From Lotus japonicus (taxonomy: Eukaryota; Streptophyta; Magnoliopsida; Fabales; Fabaceae), in NCBI RefSeq assembly GCF_012489685.1, contig NC_080042.1:5520501-5584500 (forward strand): a stretch of DNA of 64,000 nucleotides, written 5' to 3'. The stretch's first letter is position 1. Each line of letters starts with the position of its first letter. Positions 1 to 9,588 of this stretch are shown here, piece after piece. The notes under the pieces were generated by a model. The model saw only the letters and a list, made by a program, of their open reading frames with translations, made no database searches and was not told where the DNA came from. The translations under genes were made by a program, and so were the position numbers.

Positions 1-247
1 GTTATCAATATCCCACCCTAAAAGATTCCCCTTGTCCTCAAGGTGAAGGTCAGTAAAAAACTTCTTGCATTTTGTCCACAGATTCCTAACTGTTCTCACA
101 CGAAGGAAGCCCAAATCTGGTGGCTTTGCCGACGAACGATTGGTGGTCATCGTCTTGCAACAGAGCGAGTCTGGAGGCTTTCAAAGTGGCCTCCTTTCCA
201 CATAAAACTCTTGTCACATAGTTAGACAAAAAAAAAATCAAGATGGT
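1..247 (-). other. Unassigned edge sequence, possibly a gypsy pol relic
   Basis: Read on the minus strand, a short open stretch near the window edge contains HLEDKGNLLGWDIDN. This loosely resembles the HLEDK segment near the C-terminus of plant gypsy polyproteins. The reading frame upstream does not look like a chromodomain or integrase, so the assignment is weak. Nothing else is recognisable here. Confidence 0.2.
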
Positions 248-250
248 TTG

Positions 251-361
251 ATGAAGTTTCTTCAACTTTCTTCCCAATATCATATTGCAGATTTGTTTAC
301 TAAAATAGCAATGTTTCATAGCCTAGTTTCCAAGTTGAACATGGCCTATATATTTCACTGA
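251..361 (+). pseudogene. Copia RNase H C-terminal relic (Ale-like)
   Basis: A short frame ending in TGA reads ...HIADLFTKIAMFHSLVSKLN... and closes soon after. The ADLFTK motif followed by a KLN-type tail is the usual C-terminus of the Copia RNase H domain. The wording is closest to Ale-type elements by memory of that family. A purine-rich stretch follows (374-384), where a polypurine tract would be expected. No upstream pol is left in the window, so this is the last ~37 codons of a truncated element lying just outside the left terminal inverted repeat of the neighbouring DNA transposon. Confidence 0.6.
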
Positions 362-478
362 GCTTCAATTTGTAGGAGGACGTAAAGATAGTAGTAGTTA
401 ATTTGAGTTTGTCATTCAGTTTGCATAGAGTTAGGACTTAGGAAGAAGGGAGGATACATGCATTGGTTCCACTATAAG

Positions 479-586
479 GAAATGCTATGATACACCCACT
501 CTTTCATGAAGGAGTATCATAGCAACTATCACCTTTTACTTTTGGACTAAAATACCCCACCTTTACTTTTTCCAAAACACTCAATG
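479..586 (+). repeat. Left terminal inverted repeat
   Basis: It pairs with the reverse complement of 16,113-16,227 over about 110 bp with few substitutions and small gaps, including ACTTTTTCCAAAACACTCAA at the inner end. Confidence 0.8.
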
Positions 587-872
587 TTTGAATACAATGG
601 TAATTAGACTTATCCCCACTACCTTTTCATTTGGATCCACCACAGCCCCTCATTTTCTCCCGCCTTGCGTCTTCCTTGTACCTGCAGCACTTTGGATAAA
701 CTATTAATAACTCCCCTTCATAAATTATAATCGTTTGTCATCATTGGTCATTTAGACAACCTCTTTTAACAATTGTTTATTTTTTCAAATTAAAAAAAAA
801 AAAAAACAGATTTCATGTGAGATTAAGATGACTTCTAAAGAGCCCCAACAGAGCTGAAGTTGAAAAAAACTT

Positions 873-947
873 CGTCGTTGTCATTATCCTAATTGTGGTG
901 GAACTGATCATGACATGCGAAACTGTCCAAATAAAAAGAAAATTGTT
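873..947 (+). pseudogene. Zinc-knuckle relic inside MULE-like element
   Basis: The frame reads RRCHYPNCGGTDHDMRNC followed by a lysine-rich tail. The spacing is C-x4-C-x4-H-x4-C, close to the CCHC knuckle at the C-terminus of many MuDR transposases (normally C-x2-C-x4-H-x4-C). It lies about 290 bp inside the left TIR, too close to the end for a full transposase to precede it on this strand. It is best read as the surviving 3' end of a deleted transposase gene, with two extra residues in the first finger spacing. Confidence 0.4.
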
Positions 948-2427
948 GAAGTATTTCCTTCTCAATCTCCTAATAAGTAAGTTTTACTGTTTTAGTTGTT
1001 AAATATTTTTTTAGTTATGTCTACATTTATTAAATGATGATGATGACTAATTATGAATTTTTTTATGACTTTTGTTGTGAATTTAAAGGATGGCTAAGGG
1101 TTGGAGAAAGTCCACTTGAAGAGAAGTAGGTGGATTGATGACAGAGCTCAATCACACATGACTTTTTTTTTTTAACATGTATTCTCTGAGTCAATTGAAA
1201 TGGATTGAAATATGTATTCAGTTAGATTAGATATTGTTGGCTTCATTTTGATGCTGCATAAGACAGCTCTTTACTACACTTTATCTTTATTTCGTTGCTT
1301 CAATTAGAATGAAATATTGATCAAGTTGATTTTGTGCTGTTAAGTTTGGGATTGAAGTTGCTTTAAACCATGGGTTTTGGTCAATTATTATGGAATCAGA
1401 TTGTAAGAGGGTGGTGGACCCTGTGTTGAAAAGGGAATCACGTGGTTCTTATCAAGGTTTTATTATGCAGGACATATCTGTACTAATTAAGTAATAGTTT
1501 GCTTTCGTTTAATATTAGACACACATAGGTAGGAATGCAAATACTGTGGGTCTGTGGCCATAATTTATCAAAGTTTTCATTGGAAAATGAAGATAGATTG
1601 TGAGTAGGATTTACTCCTTTCTGTATCCAGTGTTTTGTACTCCAAGACACTATGTCTCTTTCTCTATAATGGATTTCTAAGTTTGCTGTCAAAATAGTTG
1701 GCTTCATTTCAATGCTTTTTACTACACTTTTACTACACTTTATGTATTCAGTATCATTCCAATATAGGAACAAACAACTTTAGATGAACAAAACATAGTT
1801 TTATAAGCCAAAAGATAGTTGAATGGAAGTAGGTTCTTCAAATACAGTACAAAACAAAGTTTGAATGTCAAACCAGAAAATTCAGAACAAAGAGGTACCC
1901 ATCCCCACCTAAACCAACGAAACAGAACCCAAATAAATTTTGGTAGAAACTTATTTAGAACCATATCACATGATAACAATGATCTCCAATCCTTAATTTC
2001 ACAGTGCTTGTCTTCTGAGTTGGAGATCTTCAATCCTCAATTTCACATAAGAACAACTGCATAGTGCTTTAATTTCCTATATTAACTAGCATACAGTGCT
2101 TCACAACCGTAGCCCAAGTTCACAATCACATCCCTAAGAATGGCAGAGTTACTGGAGCAGGAGGAATAATAAAGATGGCATGGCTGCATACACCAATTCC
2201 TTCATGATCATACCAATAGATGAACCAAACCCCCATTGTCATCAACATCAAGCAACGGCGAGCGAATCAAAGGCAAACAGCGTGACGGCGAGAATGCAAC
2301 GAGAAGGTGACGGTGAGAACTTTCTATGCGCGGGGAAACGACGAACGAATCAAAGGAAAACAGTGTGATAACGAGCCGTTCACAATCACAGCCCCAATTG
2401 ATGAACCAAACCCCATTGTCATCAACA
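948..2427. other. Gene-free interior of the MULE-like element
   Basis: No coding region could be supported. An imperfect direct repeat containing GTTGGCTTCATTT and TTTACTACACTTTA occurs near 1,227-1,276 and again near 1,699-1,740. At 2,215-2,427 the word CCCATTGTCATCAACAT with AACGAATCAAAGG-like text recurs, and related wording continues on the other side of the nested insertion after 15,603, so the insertion split a locally repetitive segment. Confidence 0.5.
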
Positions 2428-2432
2428 TTAAG

Positions 2433-2619
2433 TGTTGGAATCAAGTGTGAGTCCCTCAACCACATCAGTATCACCCATGGTCCTCCCGTCTGCGGAAGCT
2501 ATCCACCTTGCACCGCCGTTTGCTGCCAACGGAACCCGCCGCCTAGCCACACTGCTAGGAAGACTTTCGACACAAGGAGCCGTCATGGTCCCACGAACCA
2601 TCGGCTCTGATACCAGTTG
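2433..2619 (-). repeat. Inverted TRIM internal region fused to LTR stub
   Basis: The first ~16 bp match the start of the TRIM LTR on the plus strand. From about 2,441 the sequence is the reverse complement of the TRIM internal region seen at 14,864-15,049, ending with the reverse complement of the primer-binding site TGGTATCAGAGCCGATGG. The two segments share TCAAGTGT at their joint. Confidence 0.75.
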
Positions 2620-2880
2620 TTGGTAGCAATAATAGAAAGGAGAGAAGAGAGAAAGAAAAATCACACAGGAGTTTTTAACGTGGTTCGGAACACAATGTGT
2701 GTACCTACGTCCACGGCTACACTAGGTAGTAATATTTCTTTTTGGTGTGTATAATGCTTACAATGAGGTGCTTATATATAGTAGGAGTAAGTCAACCTCC
2801 TCCTTATTCTAAGCGATGTGAGACTTACAAATATACTACATAAGCGATGTGGGACTACAAATAGACTACATAACATAACA
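2618..2880 (-). repeat. Tnt1-like LTR (263 bp)
   Basis: On the minus strand it starts TGTTATGTTATG and ends GCTACCAACA, giving TG..CA ends. It is preceded by the polypurine tract CCAAGTGGGAGAAT and followed by a primer-binding site TGGTATCAGAGCC matching plant initiator Met-tRNA. An LTR with a polypurine tract on one side and a primer site on the other is both the 3' LTR of the pol fragment at 2,968-4,585 and the 5' LTR of what follows. Confidence 0.75.
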
Positions 2881-2967
2881 ATTCTCCCACTTGGAGTCTA
2901 ATTGTAGTACTTCTTGTAAACAATAAGCTAATCTGCTCTCCACCTAGTGTAGCGCCTTCGTCTTCAA

Positions 2968-4588
2968 TTATCCTCGAAGGCCAGCTGAGGCAATGCAAAG
3001 CCTCAGCTTATCAGCTGTAACAGTCTTGGTCAACATATCAGCTGGATTCTCTGATCCTAAGATCTTCAACAGAGATAATTTTTCATCATTGATAAGTTCT
3101 CTGATGAAGTGATACTTCATCTGTATGTGCTTGCATCTGGAGTGAAAGACAGGATTTTTTGCAAGGCAGATAACACTTTGACTGTCACTAAACAATGGAG
3201 GAACATCTTGTTCTTTTCCCAATTCTTTGAGAAAATTCTTCAGCCATATCATCTCCTTTGCTGCTTCTGAAATGGCAACATATTCTGATTCAGTGGTTGA
3301 GAGAGCAACTCTATTTTGAAGTTTAGACTTCCAACTCACAGCAGTTCCTCCTAAGGTGAAAATATAACCTGTGGTGCTTTTTCCACCATCTGAGTCTCCT
3401 CCTAGATCTGCATCAGAAAACCCCTGTAAAGTGAGATCATTTCTTCTAAAGCATAGACACATTCTTGAAGAATCCTTCAGATATCTCAGTATCCACTTTA
3501 CACCTTCCCAATGCTCCTTTCCAGGATTTGACATGAATCTGCTGACAACTCCCACAGCATGTGCTATATCAGGTCTTGTACAAACCATAGCATACATCAA
3601 GCTCCCTACTGCAGATGCACAAGGAACTGTTGACATGTAACTTTCTTCTTCATCTGTTTGTGGGGACTTCTTCTTTGAAAACTTTAAGTGATTTCCCAAA
3701 GGGGTGCTTCTGGTATTGGCATCTCCAACAATGAATCTGTCCAGTAATTTTTCAACATATTTCTCTTGGGACAACTTCAGAACACCTTCTGATCTATTTC
3801 TGGAAATCCTCATACCAAGGATTTGTTTGGCTGGACCAAGATCCTTCATCTCAAAGTTTTTTGACATCTGTTGCTTCAACCTGTTAATTTCAGTCATATT
3901 TTATCCTGCTATCAACATGTCATCAACATACAAAGCAAGAATAATATAACTGTCAGCAAATTTCTTAACATAGCAACAATGATCCATGTCACATCTATTA
4001 AAACCTGAGTTGCTCATAAACTCATTAAACTTCTTGTACCACTGTCTCGGTGCCTGTTTCAGACCGTACAAGCTTTTGTGAAGCTTGCATACAAGATTCT
4101 TCATGCCTGGAACTTCAAAACCTTCAGGTTGTGTCATATAAATCTCTTCTTCCAAATCACCATGTAGGAATGCAGTTTTAACATCTAACTGCTCCAAGTG
4201 AAGGTTCTCTGCAGCTACAATACTCAGGATAACTCTTATAGTGGTCATTTTGACAACTGGAGAAAAAATCTCTGTGAAGTCAATTCCTTGCTTCTGCTGA
4301 AACCCTTTCACTACAAGTCTTGCCTTGTACCTTCTACTGCCATCAGATTCTTCCTTCAGTCTATAGACCCATCTGTTCTGTAGAGCTTTCTTTCCTTCTG
4401 GTAACTTGGTCAGAGACCATGTTCCATTCTTCTGAAGGGACGTCATCTCGTCTTTCATTGCTAGCTCCCACTTGATAGAGTCATTCCCCTGCATGGCTTC
4501 ACCAAAATATTCTGGCTCTCCAGCATCAGTTAACAACAGATAATTCAACGAAGGAGAATACCTTTGTGGTGCTTTCGGCGTTCTTGTG
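2968..4588 (-). pseudogene. Tnt1-like Copia pol fragment (RT-RNase H)
   Basis: The reading frame runs from about 4,588 down to 2,968. It covers the region before reverse transcriptase (QRYSPSLNYLLLTD), the RT core ([25 protein letters not shown], the catalytic LYVDDML) and RNase H (SDADLGGD, STTESEYVA, FHSRCKHI, DMLTKT). Wording such as CTRPDIAHAVGVVSRFM is typical of Tnt1-type elements. One in-frame TAA at 3,898-3,900, directly after DDMLIAG, breaks it. Gag, protease and integrase are absent: the fragment begins where it meets a TRIM LTR at about 4,586-4,589. It would have made the replication enzymes of an LTR retrotransposon and is now non-functional. Confidence 0.85.
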
Positions 4589-4638
4589 GAATCAAGTGTT
4601 GGAGTCAAGTCCCACATCAGAGAAGTCAAGGTGGGAGG
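4589..4638 (+). repeat. TRIM LTR1, first part
   Basis: TGGAATCAAGTGTTGGAGTC and the following bases to GGGAGG match the start of TRIM LTR3 at 15,421. The LTR resumes at 14,732 after the Sirevirus. The first few bases (TGTTGG) are changed to TTGTGG at the joint with the Tnt1-like pol. Confidence 0.85.
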
Positions 4639-6303
4639 TGATATGTAAATAAGTAACACAAGAAAGGGGGGGTTTGAATTGTGTTCTTAAAAATTACTTG
4701 TTAAAACTTTAGTTTATGAAAAGAAGATAAGTTCTTAAGAAAATTGTTCTGGTGACTTTTCAAAAACTGTTTAGTGCAGCGGAAGTAAGTAAATAAAGCA
4801 GAACGATCAGCACACAGGAATTTATACTGGTTCACCCTAAACGATTGGGCTACGTCCAGTACTTGGCCACCACCAAGATTTTCACTAGCAAGTATCAAGG
4901 ACTTCTCCAATACAAGTATTAGACAGGACTTCTCCAAGTATTATCACGGACTTCTCCAAGTATTGTACAGGACTCCTCCTAGTATTATCACGGACTTCTC
5001 CAAGTATTGTACAGGACTCCTCCTACAATCAACAAGATTGTTTGGCTCTACAAGAAATCTCTTCTCAAAAGAGTTGGTGTAGACAATTTATGGCACTGGA
5101 ACTCTCAAGTGTTTTGGGTTCTGAAAGGACGTTGGAACACACAAGAGTTCAGAATCTAAGAGAGAAGTAAGAGAAGAGGTTTGACTCTTTTAAGGTTTGG
5201 TATTCTCTCTTGATTTAGCAGAGGTATGAGATCGGATTTGACTCTTAGGAAATCTGCTGTGAGCTTTTAATGCTTTGAAGAATGTTTGGAGTAACCGCTC
5301 TGAGTTCTTTCTTTTCTTGCAATAAATTTTTCTCTTCTTGTCTTCTTCAATCTTCAGATATGTCCTTTATATATGATCTTGCTAGTTGTGTAGCCGTTGA
5401 GACACAAAATCTGGCCGTTGTTTGTAGCCGTTGTGAGTGTCATCTAACCATTGATTCAAATCTCCGGTTGGTAGCTTCATTAAATGCATTTCTCTCTTGA
5501 TTTAGCAGAGGTATGAGATCGGATTTGACTCTTAGGAAATCTGCTGTGAGCTTTTAATGCTTTGAAGAATGTTTGGAGTAACCGCTCTGAGTTCTTTCTT
5601 TTCTTGCAATAAATTTTTCTCTTCTTGTCTTCTTCAATCTTCAGATATGTCCTTTATATATGATCTTGCTAGTTGTGTAGCCGTTGAGACACAAAATCTG
5701 GCCGTTGTTTGTAGCCGTTGTGAGTGTCATCTAACCATTGATTCAAATCTCCGGTTGGTAGCTTCATTAAATGCATGCTGCTGTTCAAAGCTATCCTTTA
5801 GCCAAAAAGGTGTACTTTGTCCGCTAGTAGGTGGTGATAGCTTTGGGCTACTTTGCAGAAGAGAGACATTTTGGAAAAGTGATGTTGACGTGTTGTCCTT
5901 TTTCCTCTTCATTGGTCATCGAGACTTCTCTCTTCAAAGGTAAATCAGTTTGCACGTGACCAGATTAGTTTCCTTCTGACTAAAGCATGGGGCAAATAGT
6001 TGAGATACAATTTTGACTTTCCCGCTCAAAGGCTTCTTCTGAAATTCTGAGGTATGACGAGGCATGAAACAATACAGAATAAGTGTCTTCCTTGTTTACT
6101 GGACGATGCGGTCATATCTTGCGTAAACTTCTTTTTCCTTATAAGGCTTAGACATATTCGTTGAAGCATGCGACCTTATAATATATATTTCCTGAAAAAT
6201 GTCATTAACATCTGGAATTAGATTTTAGTAGAGAAAAGTATTTATAAAAATTGTTAGGATCAAAATAAGATTGAAACACGTTGTAACACGTTTGAACTTA
6301 ACA
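4639..6303 (-). repeat. Sirevirus A 3' LTR (1,665 bp, with duplication)
   Basis: The minus-strand ends are TGTTAAGTTC and ACATATCA. It is 287 bp longer than the partner LTR. The excess is exactly a tandem duplication with units at about 5,203-5,489 and 5,490-5,776. A small array of alternating CTTCTCCAAGTATT and CTCCTCCTAGTATT words lies at 4,890-5,030. Confidence 0.92.
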
Positions 6304-6317
6304 ATCTCCCCCTTTTT
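6304..6317 (-). other. Polypurine tract of Sirevirus A
   Basis: The minus strand reads AAAAAGGGGGAGAT immediately before the LTR start TGTTAAG. Further AGGGGGAG-type words occur between here and 6,530, matching the multiple polypurine tracts typical of Sireviruses. Confidence 0.85.
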
Positions 6318-6712
6318 GATAATGACAATTTTTATTGAAAAGGATAATGATCAAGAGTAAAAAGAATTTATGCTCCCCCTAAATTGGGTAGGATAAAAGT
6401 TTTAAAAAAAACTTATTCAAATCATATTACTCCCCCTGAGTTGTATAAAACTTTGGTGTTAGGATAAGGAAACAACCTTGAACTTGATCTTAAACTTTTC
6501 TATAAGTCATAATTCCTATTTTCTCCCCCTTTGGCATTATTAAAAAGAAAGGGAAAAGAAATTAGTAGAAAGGTATAATATGCATAGTAAACATGGCAAA
6601 CGTTAGTTATAAAACGATAAGCATGATGGAACGATAAAATATGCATAATCAGTGAACAATTGTCTGAAAACATAAAAGTAAATGCGAATTGTTCAGGATA
6701 GAGAGTTGGCCA

Positions 6713-9094
6713 TTAGCCAAAGCGTGTCAGCAGCTGATCGATTTTCTGGGCAAGAGTCATGAACTGCTGGTTGATGTGGTCACGGTGGTCTTCAAAGTCT
6801 TCTCTGGTGACAAATTGAGTCGCCAAGACTTGAGCACTTGAGCTTTCACCTTCAGTCTTGAAATCAGCTTGAAGTCCCTCAGATTCATCGTCTTCTTTTC
6901 CATCAGCAGAACTGTTCAGTTGTGACTCTGTATCATCTGCTTCTTCAAGCATCTTCTCCTTTCCTTTTTCAGTGTTGGCTTTCTCAGAATGAGAAACAAC
7001 TTCAGGAATGTGAGTGGGTAGGAGTACAAACACCCAAGTTCCAAATTTCAGTGAGAGCGCGGAGGTCCGATTCATGAGAGAATATGGCAGAGTACCAACA
7101 TATCCCTTAGAGACACTCAATTTCCAGAACTCTGGATCAGGAACTTTGCAAGCGTGAAGTTGGAACAAGTAGTTGTCACCCTCTTGTCGTTTCCATGTAG
7201 CGGTGAGCTGATTGCTTGAAGACTTGTCAATCTTTCTTGCCAGAAGGTTCAGGTAGCTTTTGAACGATCCCTTGGTAGTCCTCAAGGTGCGTCTGCGTTG
7301 GATAGCAGAGGACACTAGCGTCTGAAGGCGCCTCTTTTTTGCTTGAGAAAAATAGAGAACAGTACCGGATCTGCTTGCCTTCTTAGTGCTTGCTTTCGTG
7401 AACGGTTTGAGAGTTGAAGTCATATGCTCATCGGCAATCAATGACTTAGGCAAAGATTGAACAAGTTGGAATGCAGAGGCATTCTCTTGTGCAACGGCAG
7501 TTTGGTCAGTGATGAAAGCAGTGTTCATGGTAGAGTTTGGTTGAGATATGAGTGGTTCATTTGTTGTTTCAGTCAAGGGTTCATTGAGGTTTGTGTTTGG
7601 TGGGAGTTTTGGCAATGGTTCAGTGTGGTGTTGTGAATGTGTTGGAGAGGAGTGTGGTGTTTGAGTATTGTCAACAAACAGTGAATCCAGAAATTCTTTG
7701 TTGGACATTTCAGAAGGAATTTCTTGATAAGGTAAGAGAGAGTTTGCTAACCTTGTGTGAAGAACAATGTCCTCATCAAAGACGAGCTCCTCAGGTTCAG
7801 CAGAGAGAATCTTCCTTTTCTGACATGCAGGTTGTGGTTCAACAGTAACTTGAGATTCTTCAAATTGCTTCCTCAATCTCTTTAGCTTTTTGGGTTCAGC
7901 ATTCTTGACAGGCGGAGAACCTTTTCCTGATCTGGTTCTTGAAGCGATGGGGTTGGATTGAGAATGCAATGGTTCACCACTCGTCACAATCTTGATTCGA
8001 ACAGACTGTTCTTCCTCGTCCTCAGGGAACGGTGCGATGCGGAGAGCTGCAGGAACGATTCTCTTGAACGGTTCCTTCTTTGACACATCGGACAGTTCTG
8101 TCAGATTTTTCTTCCTTGTCTGGACAGTCTGTTCATCAGATACCTTTTCTTTTCCTCTGGTGTTTTTCCTTGTTCTGGGCAAGTATTCTTCAGGAACATC
8201 AGAGGCATCAAAGGGAATGTTCATTTTGCTCACATCTCCCAGTCTGATCGGTGAAGGAAAGATCACATCTTCATTCAAGCGATCCTCTGATTCCAGAAAC
8301 TCTTTGATAACACCTTTCTTTTCGAAAATAACGGTCAGCAGCGAGCCAAAAGGAAGGTATCCTTGGCTTTTCTCCAGATAGTTGATCAAGTAGTTCCACA
8401 TCAAGTGTGCAGGGTTAATTTTCACTCTTTTCAAGATCTTGTACAATGCGTACCTTGCATGCGCATTTACATAATTTCTTGCACCATCCTTTGGTAAGAC
8501 AACCTTGCTAATCACAGCATTGTTGAACTTTACATCATCAATGAGATTGCCCACTTCCACAGTCAGTGGTTCCTCTTGGTTCTTCCAAATGCACTTCCAG
8601 TCATTAACTTTCGCAAACCAATTTGGGGAATATTTTTCACCAACTTCCAACTTCACATTCAGTGCTTCAGCCATGTCGTTGAGAGTCACTGAGATGATCT
8701 TGTCATTTACTTTGGACTTAATGACTTGTCTGTGATTTATCACAACGGCACAGTCATAAAATTCCTTTACCAAAGGCACATACACTTCGCGCTGAGCCAT
8801 GGTGTACACCGTCTCCCAGTCCTGATGAAGTAAGTCTGCAAGCCCAGCCATCTTCATGAAGGCAAACACCTTCAGATCAAAGTACCTTGGGGACACAAGA
8901 GAGTTGTCACCCAGTTTCTCAGTTTTCACGGCTCCAACCTCCTTGAGTTGAACAAAGCGTTGGCGGTTGATCCTCTCTGATCTCCTCTGGATGATCTCCA
9001 TTTCTTCAGCAGAGTAAGGTGTTTTACCACCTTTCTTGGATGGGGCCTTAGATTTGGAAGGGGCTTTGGAAGAGGTAGCAAGAACTCCGGCCAT
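6713..9094 (-). CDS. Sirevirus extra ORF (ORF3, env-like position), 793 aa
   Basis: An uninterrupted 793-codon frame follows pol in the 3' part of element A, where Sireviruses carry their so-called envelope-like ORF. The N-terminus is basic (SKAPSKSKAPSKKGG). Residues about 65-290 form a folded-looking block (YFDLKVFAFMKMAG, YVPLVKEFYDC, LMWNYLINYL) resembling the 'putative plant transposon protein' domain found in such ORFs. The middle is rich in Ser, Thr, Pro and Glu. The C-terminus (DFEDHRDHINQQF..KIDQLL) looks like a short coiled coil. I see no signal peptide and no convincing membrane span, so an envelope role is not supported. The same C-terminus is present at 56,783-56,907. Function is unknown. 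Confidence 0.75.
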   Translation of the reverse strand: MAGVLATSSKAPSKSKAPSKKGGKTPYSAEEMEIIQRRSERINRQRFVQLKEVGAVKTEKLGDNSLVSPRYFDLKVFAFMKMAGLADLLHQDWETVYTMAQREVYVPLVKEFYDCAVVINHRQVIKSKVNDKIISVTLNDMAEALNVKLEVGEKYSPNWFAKVNDWKCIWKNQEEPLTVEVGNLIDDVKFNNAVISKVVLPKDGARNYVNAHARYALYKILKRVKINPAHLMWNYLINYLEKSQGYLPFGSLLTVIFEKKGVIKEFLESEDRLNEDVIFPSPIRLGDVSKMNIPFDASDVPEEYLPRTRKNTRGKEKVSDEQTVQTRKKNLTELSDVSKKEPFKRIVPAALRIAPFPEDEEEQSVRIKIVTSGEPLHSQSNPIASRTRSGKGSPPVKNAEPKKLKRLRKQFEESQVTVEPQPACQKRKILSAEPEELVFDEDIVLHTRLANSLLPYQEIPSEMSNKEFLDSLFVDNTQTPHSSPTHSQHHTEPLPKLPPNTNLNEPLTETTNEPLISQPNSTMNTAFITDQTAVAQENASAFQLVQSLPKSLIADEHMTSTLKPFTKASTKKASRSGTVLYFSQAKKRRLQTLVSSAIQRRRTLRTTKGSFKSYLNLLARKIDKSSSNQLTATWKRQEGDNYLFQLHACKVPDPEFWKLSVSKGYVGTLPYSLMNRTSALSLKFGTWVFVLLPTHIPEVVSHSEKANTEKGKEKMLEEADDTESQLNSSADGKEDDESEGLQADFKTEGESSSAQVLATQFVTREDFEDHRDHINQQFMTLAQKIDQLLTRFG

Positions 9095-9588
9095 TTGGGA
9101 ATGAGAGGAAGTTTCAGAGAAGGCTTAGGGTTTCTTTACTTGGAAGAGAGAGAGAGAGTAAATGTCAAATGAAGTGAGGTGAAAGAGAGAGAAGGAAATC
9201 TTTTGGATATATTTGATTTGGAATAAGGAATGGCAGTTTTGGGTGGTGTGCAGATGGCGGTTTTCTTTTCATGAGAGGGAAACTATTAAACAATTGAGCA
9301 GTTGAGACCACGCGCGTTAAAAGTAAGAGAGATAACTGCTTCGCATTTAATGTGATGAGACCTTTCAAAGTTCACTGTTGTAGCACGTGCAAGAGTAATG
9401 ATGCATTGAACTAAACAATGTCTTTGCCAGCTGTTAACCAAACGATATAGATTTCCTGAGAGCAACTTCATTGATCGGAGAGTTGTTGAACGATTTGATC
9501 TACTGGTTGAACAGTGAGGAGACAGAACAGTGCGGATGTTCTTCGAAGAACGAAACCTGCAAAATAGAAACCTTTGTTTCCATACCTT
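9095..9588 (-). other. Spacer between pol and ORF3 of element A
   Basis: This ~0.5-kb non-coding stretch matches 63,625-64,000 of element D on the opposite strand. On the coding strand it contains a pyrimidine-rich TTTCTATTTTGCAG, a plausible 3' splice site that could let ORF3 be made from a spliced RNA. Confidence 0.45.

Noticed and set aside
5282..5943. Repeated 72- and 124-codon frames in the Sirevirus LTR as genes
   Set aside because: They lie in LTR sequence antisense to the element and recur only because the LTR is repeated.
7591..8735. Plus-strand frames across the ORF3 region
   Set aside because: They are shadows of the 793-codon minus-strand frame, which has the coherent composition.
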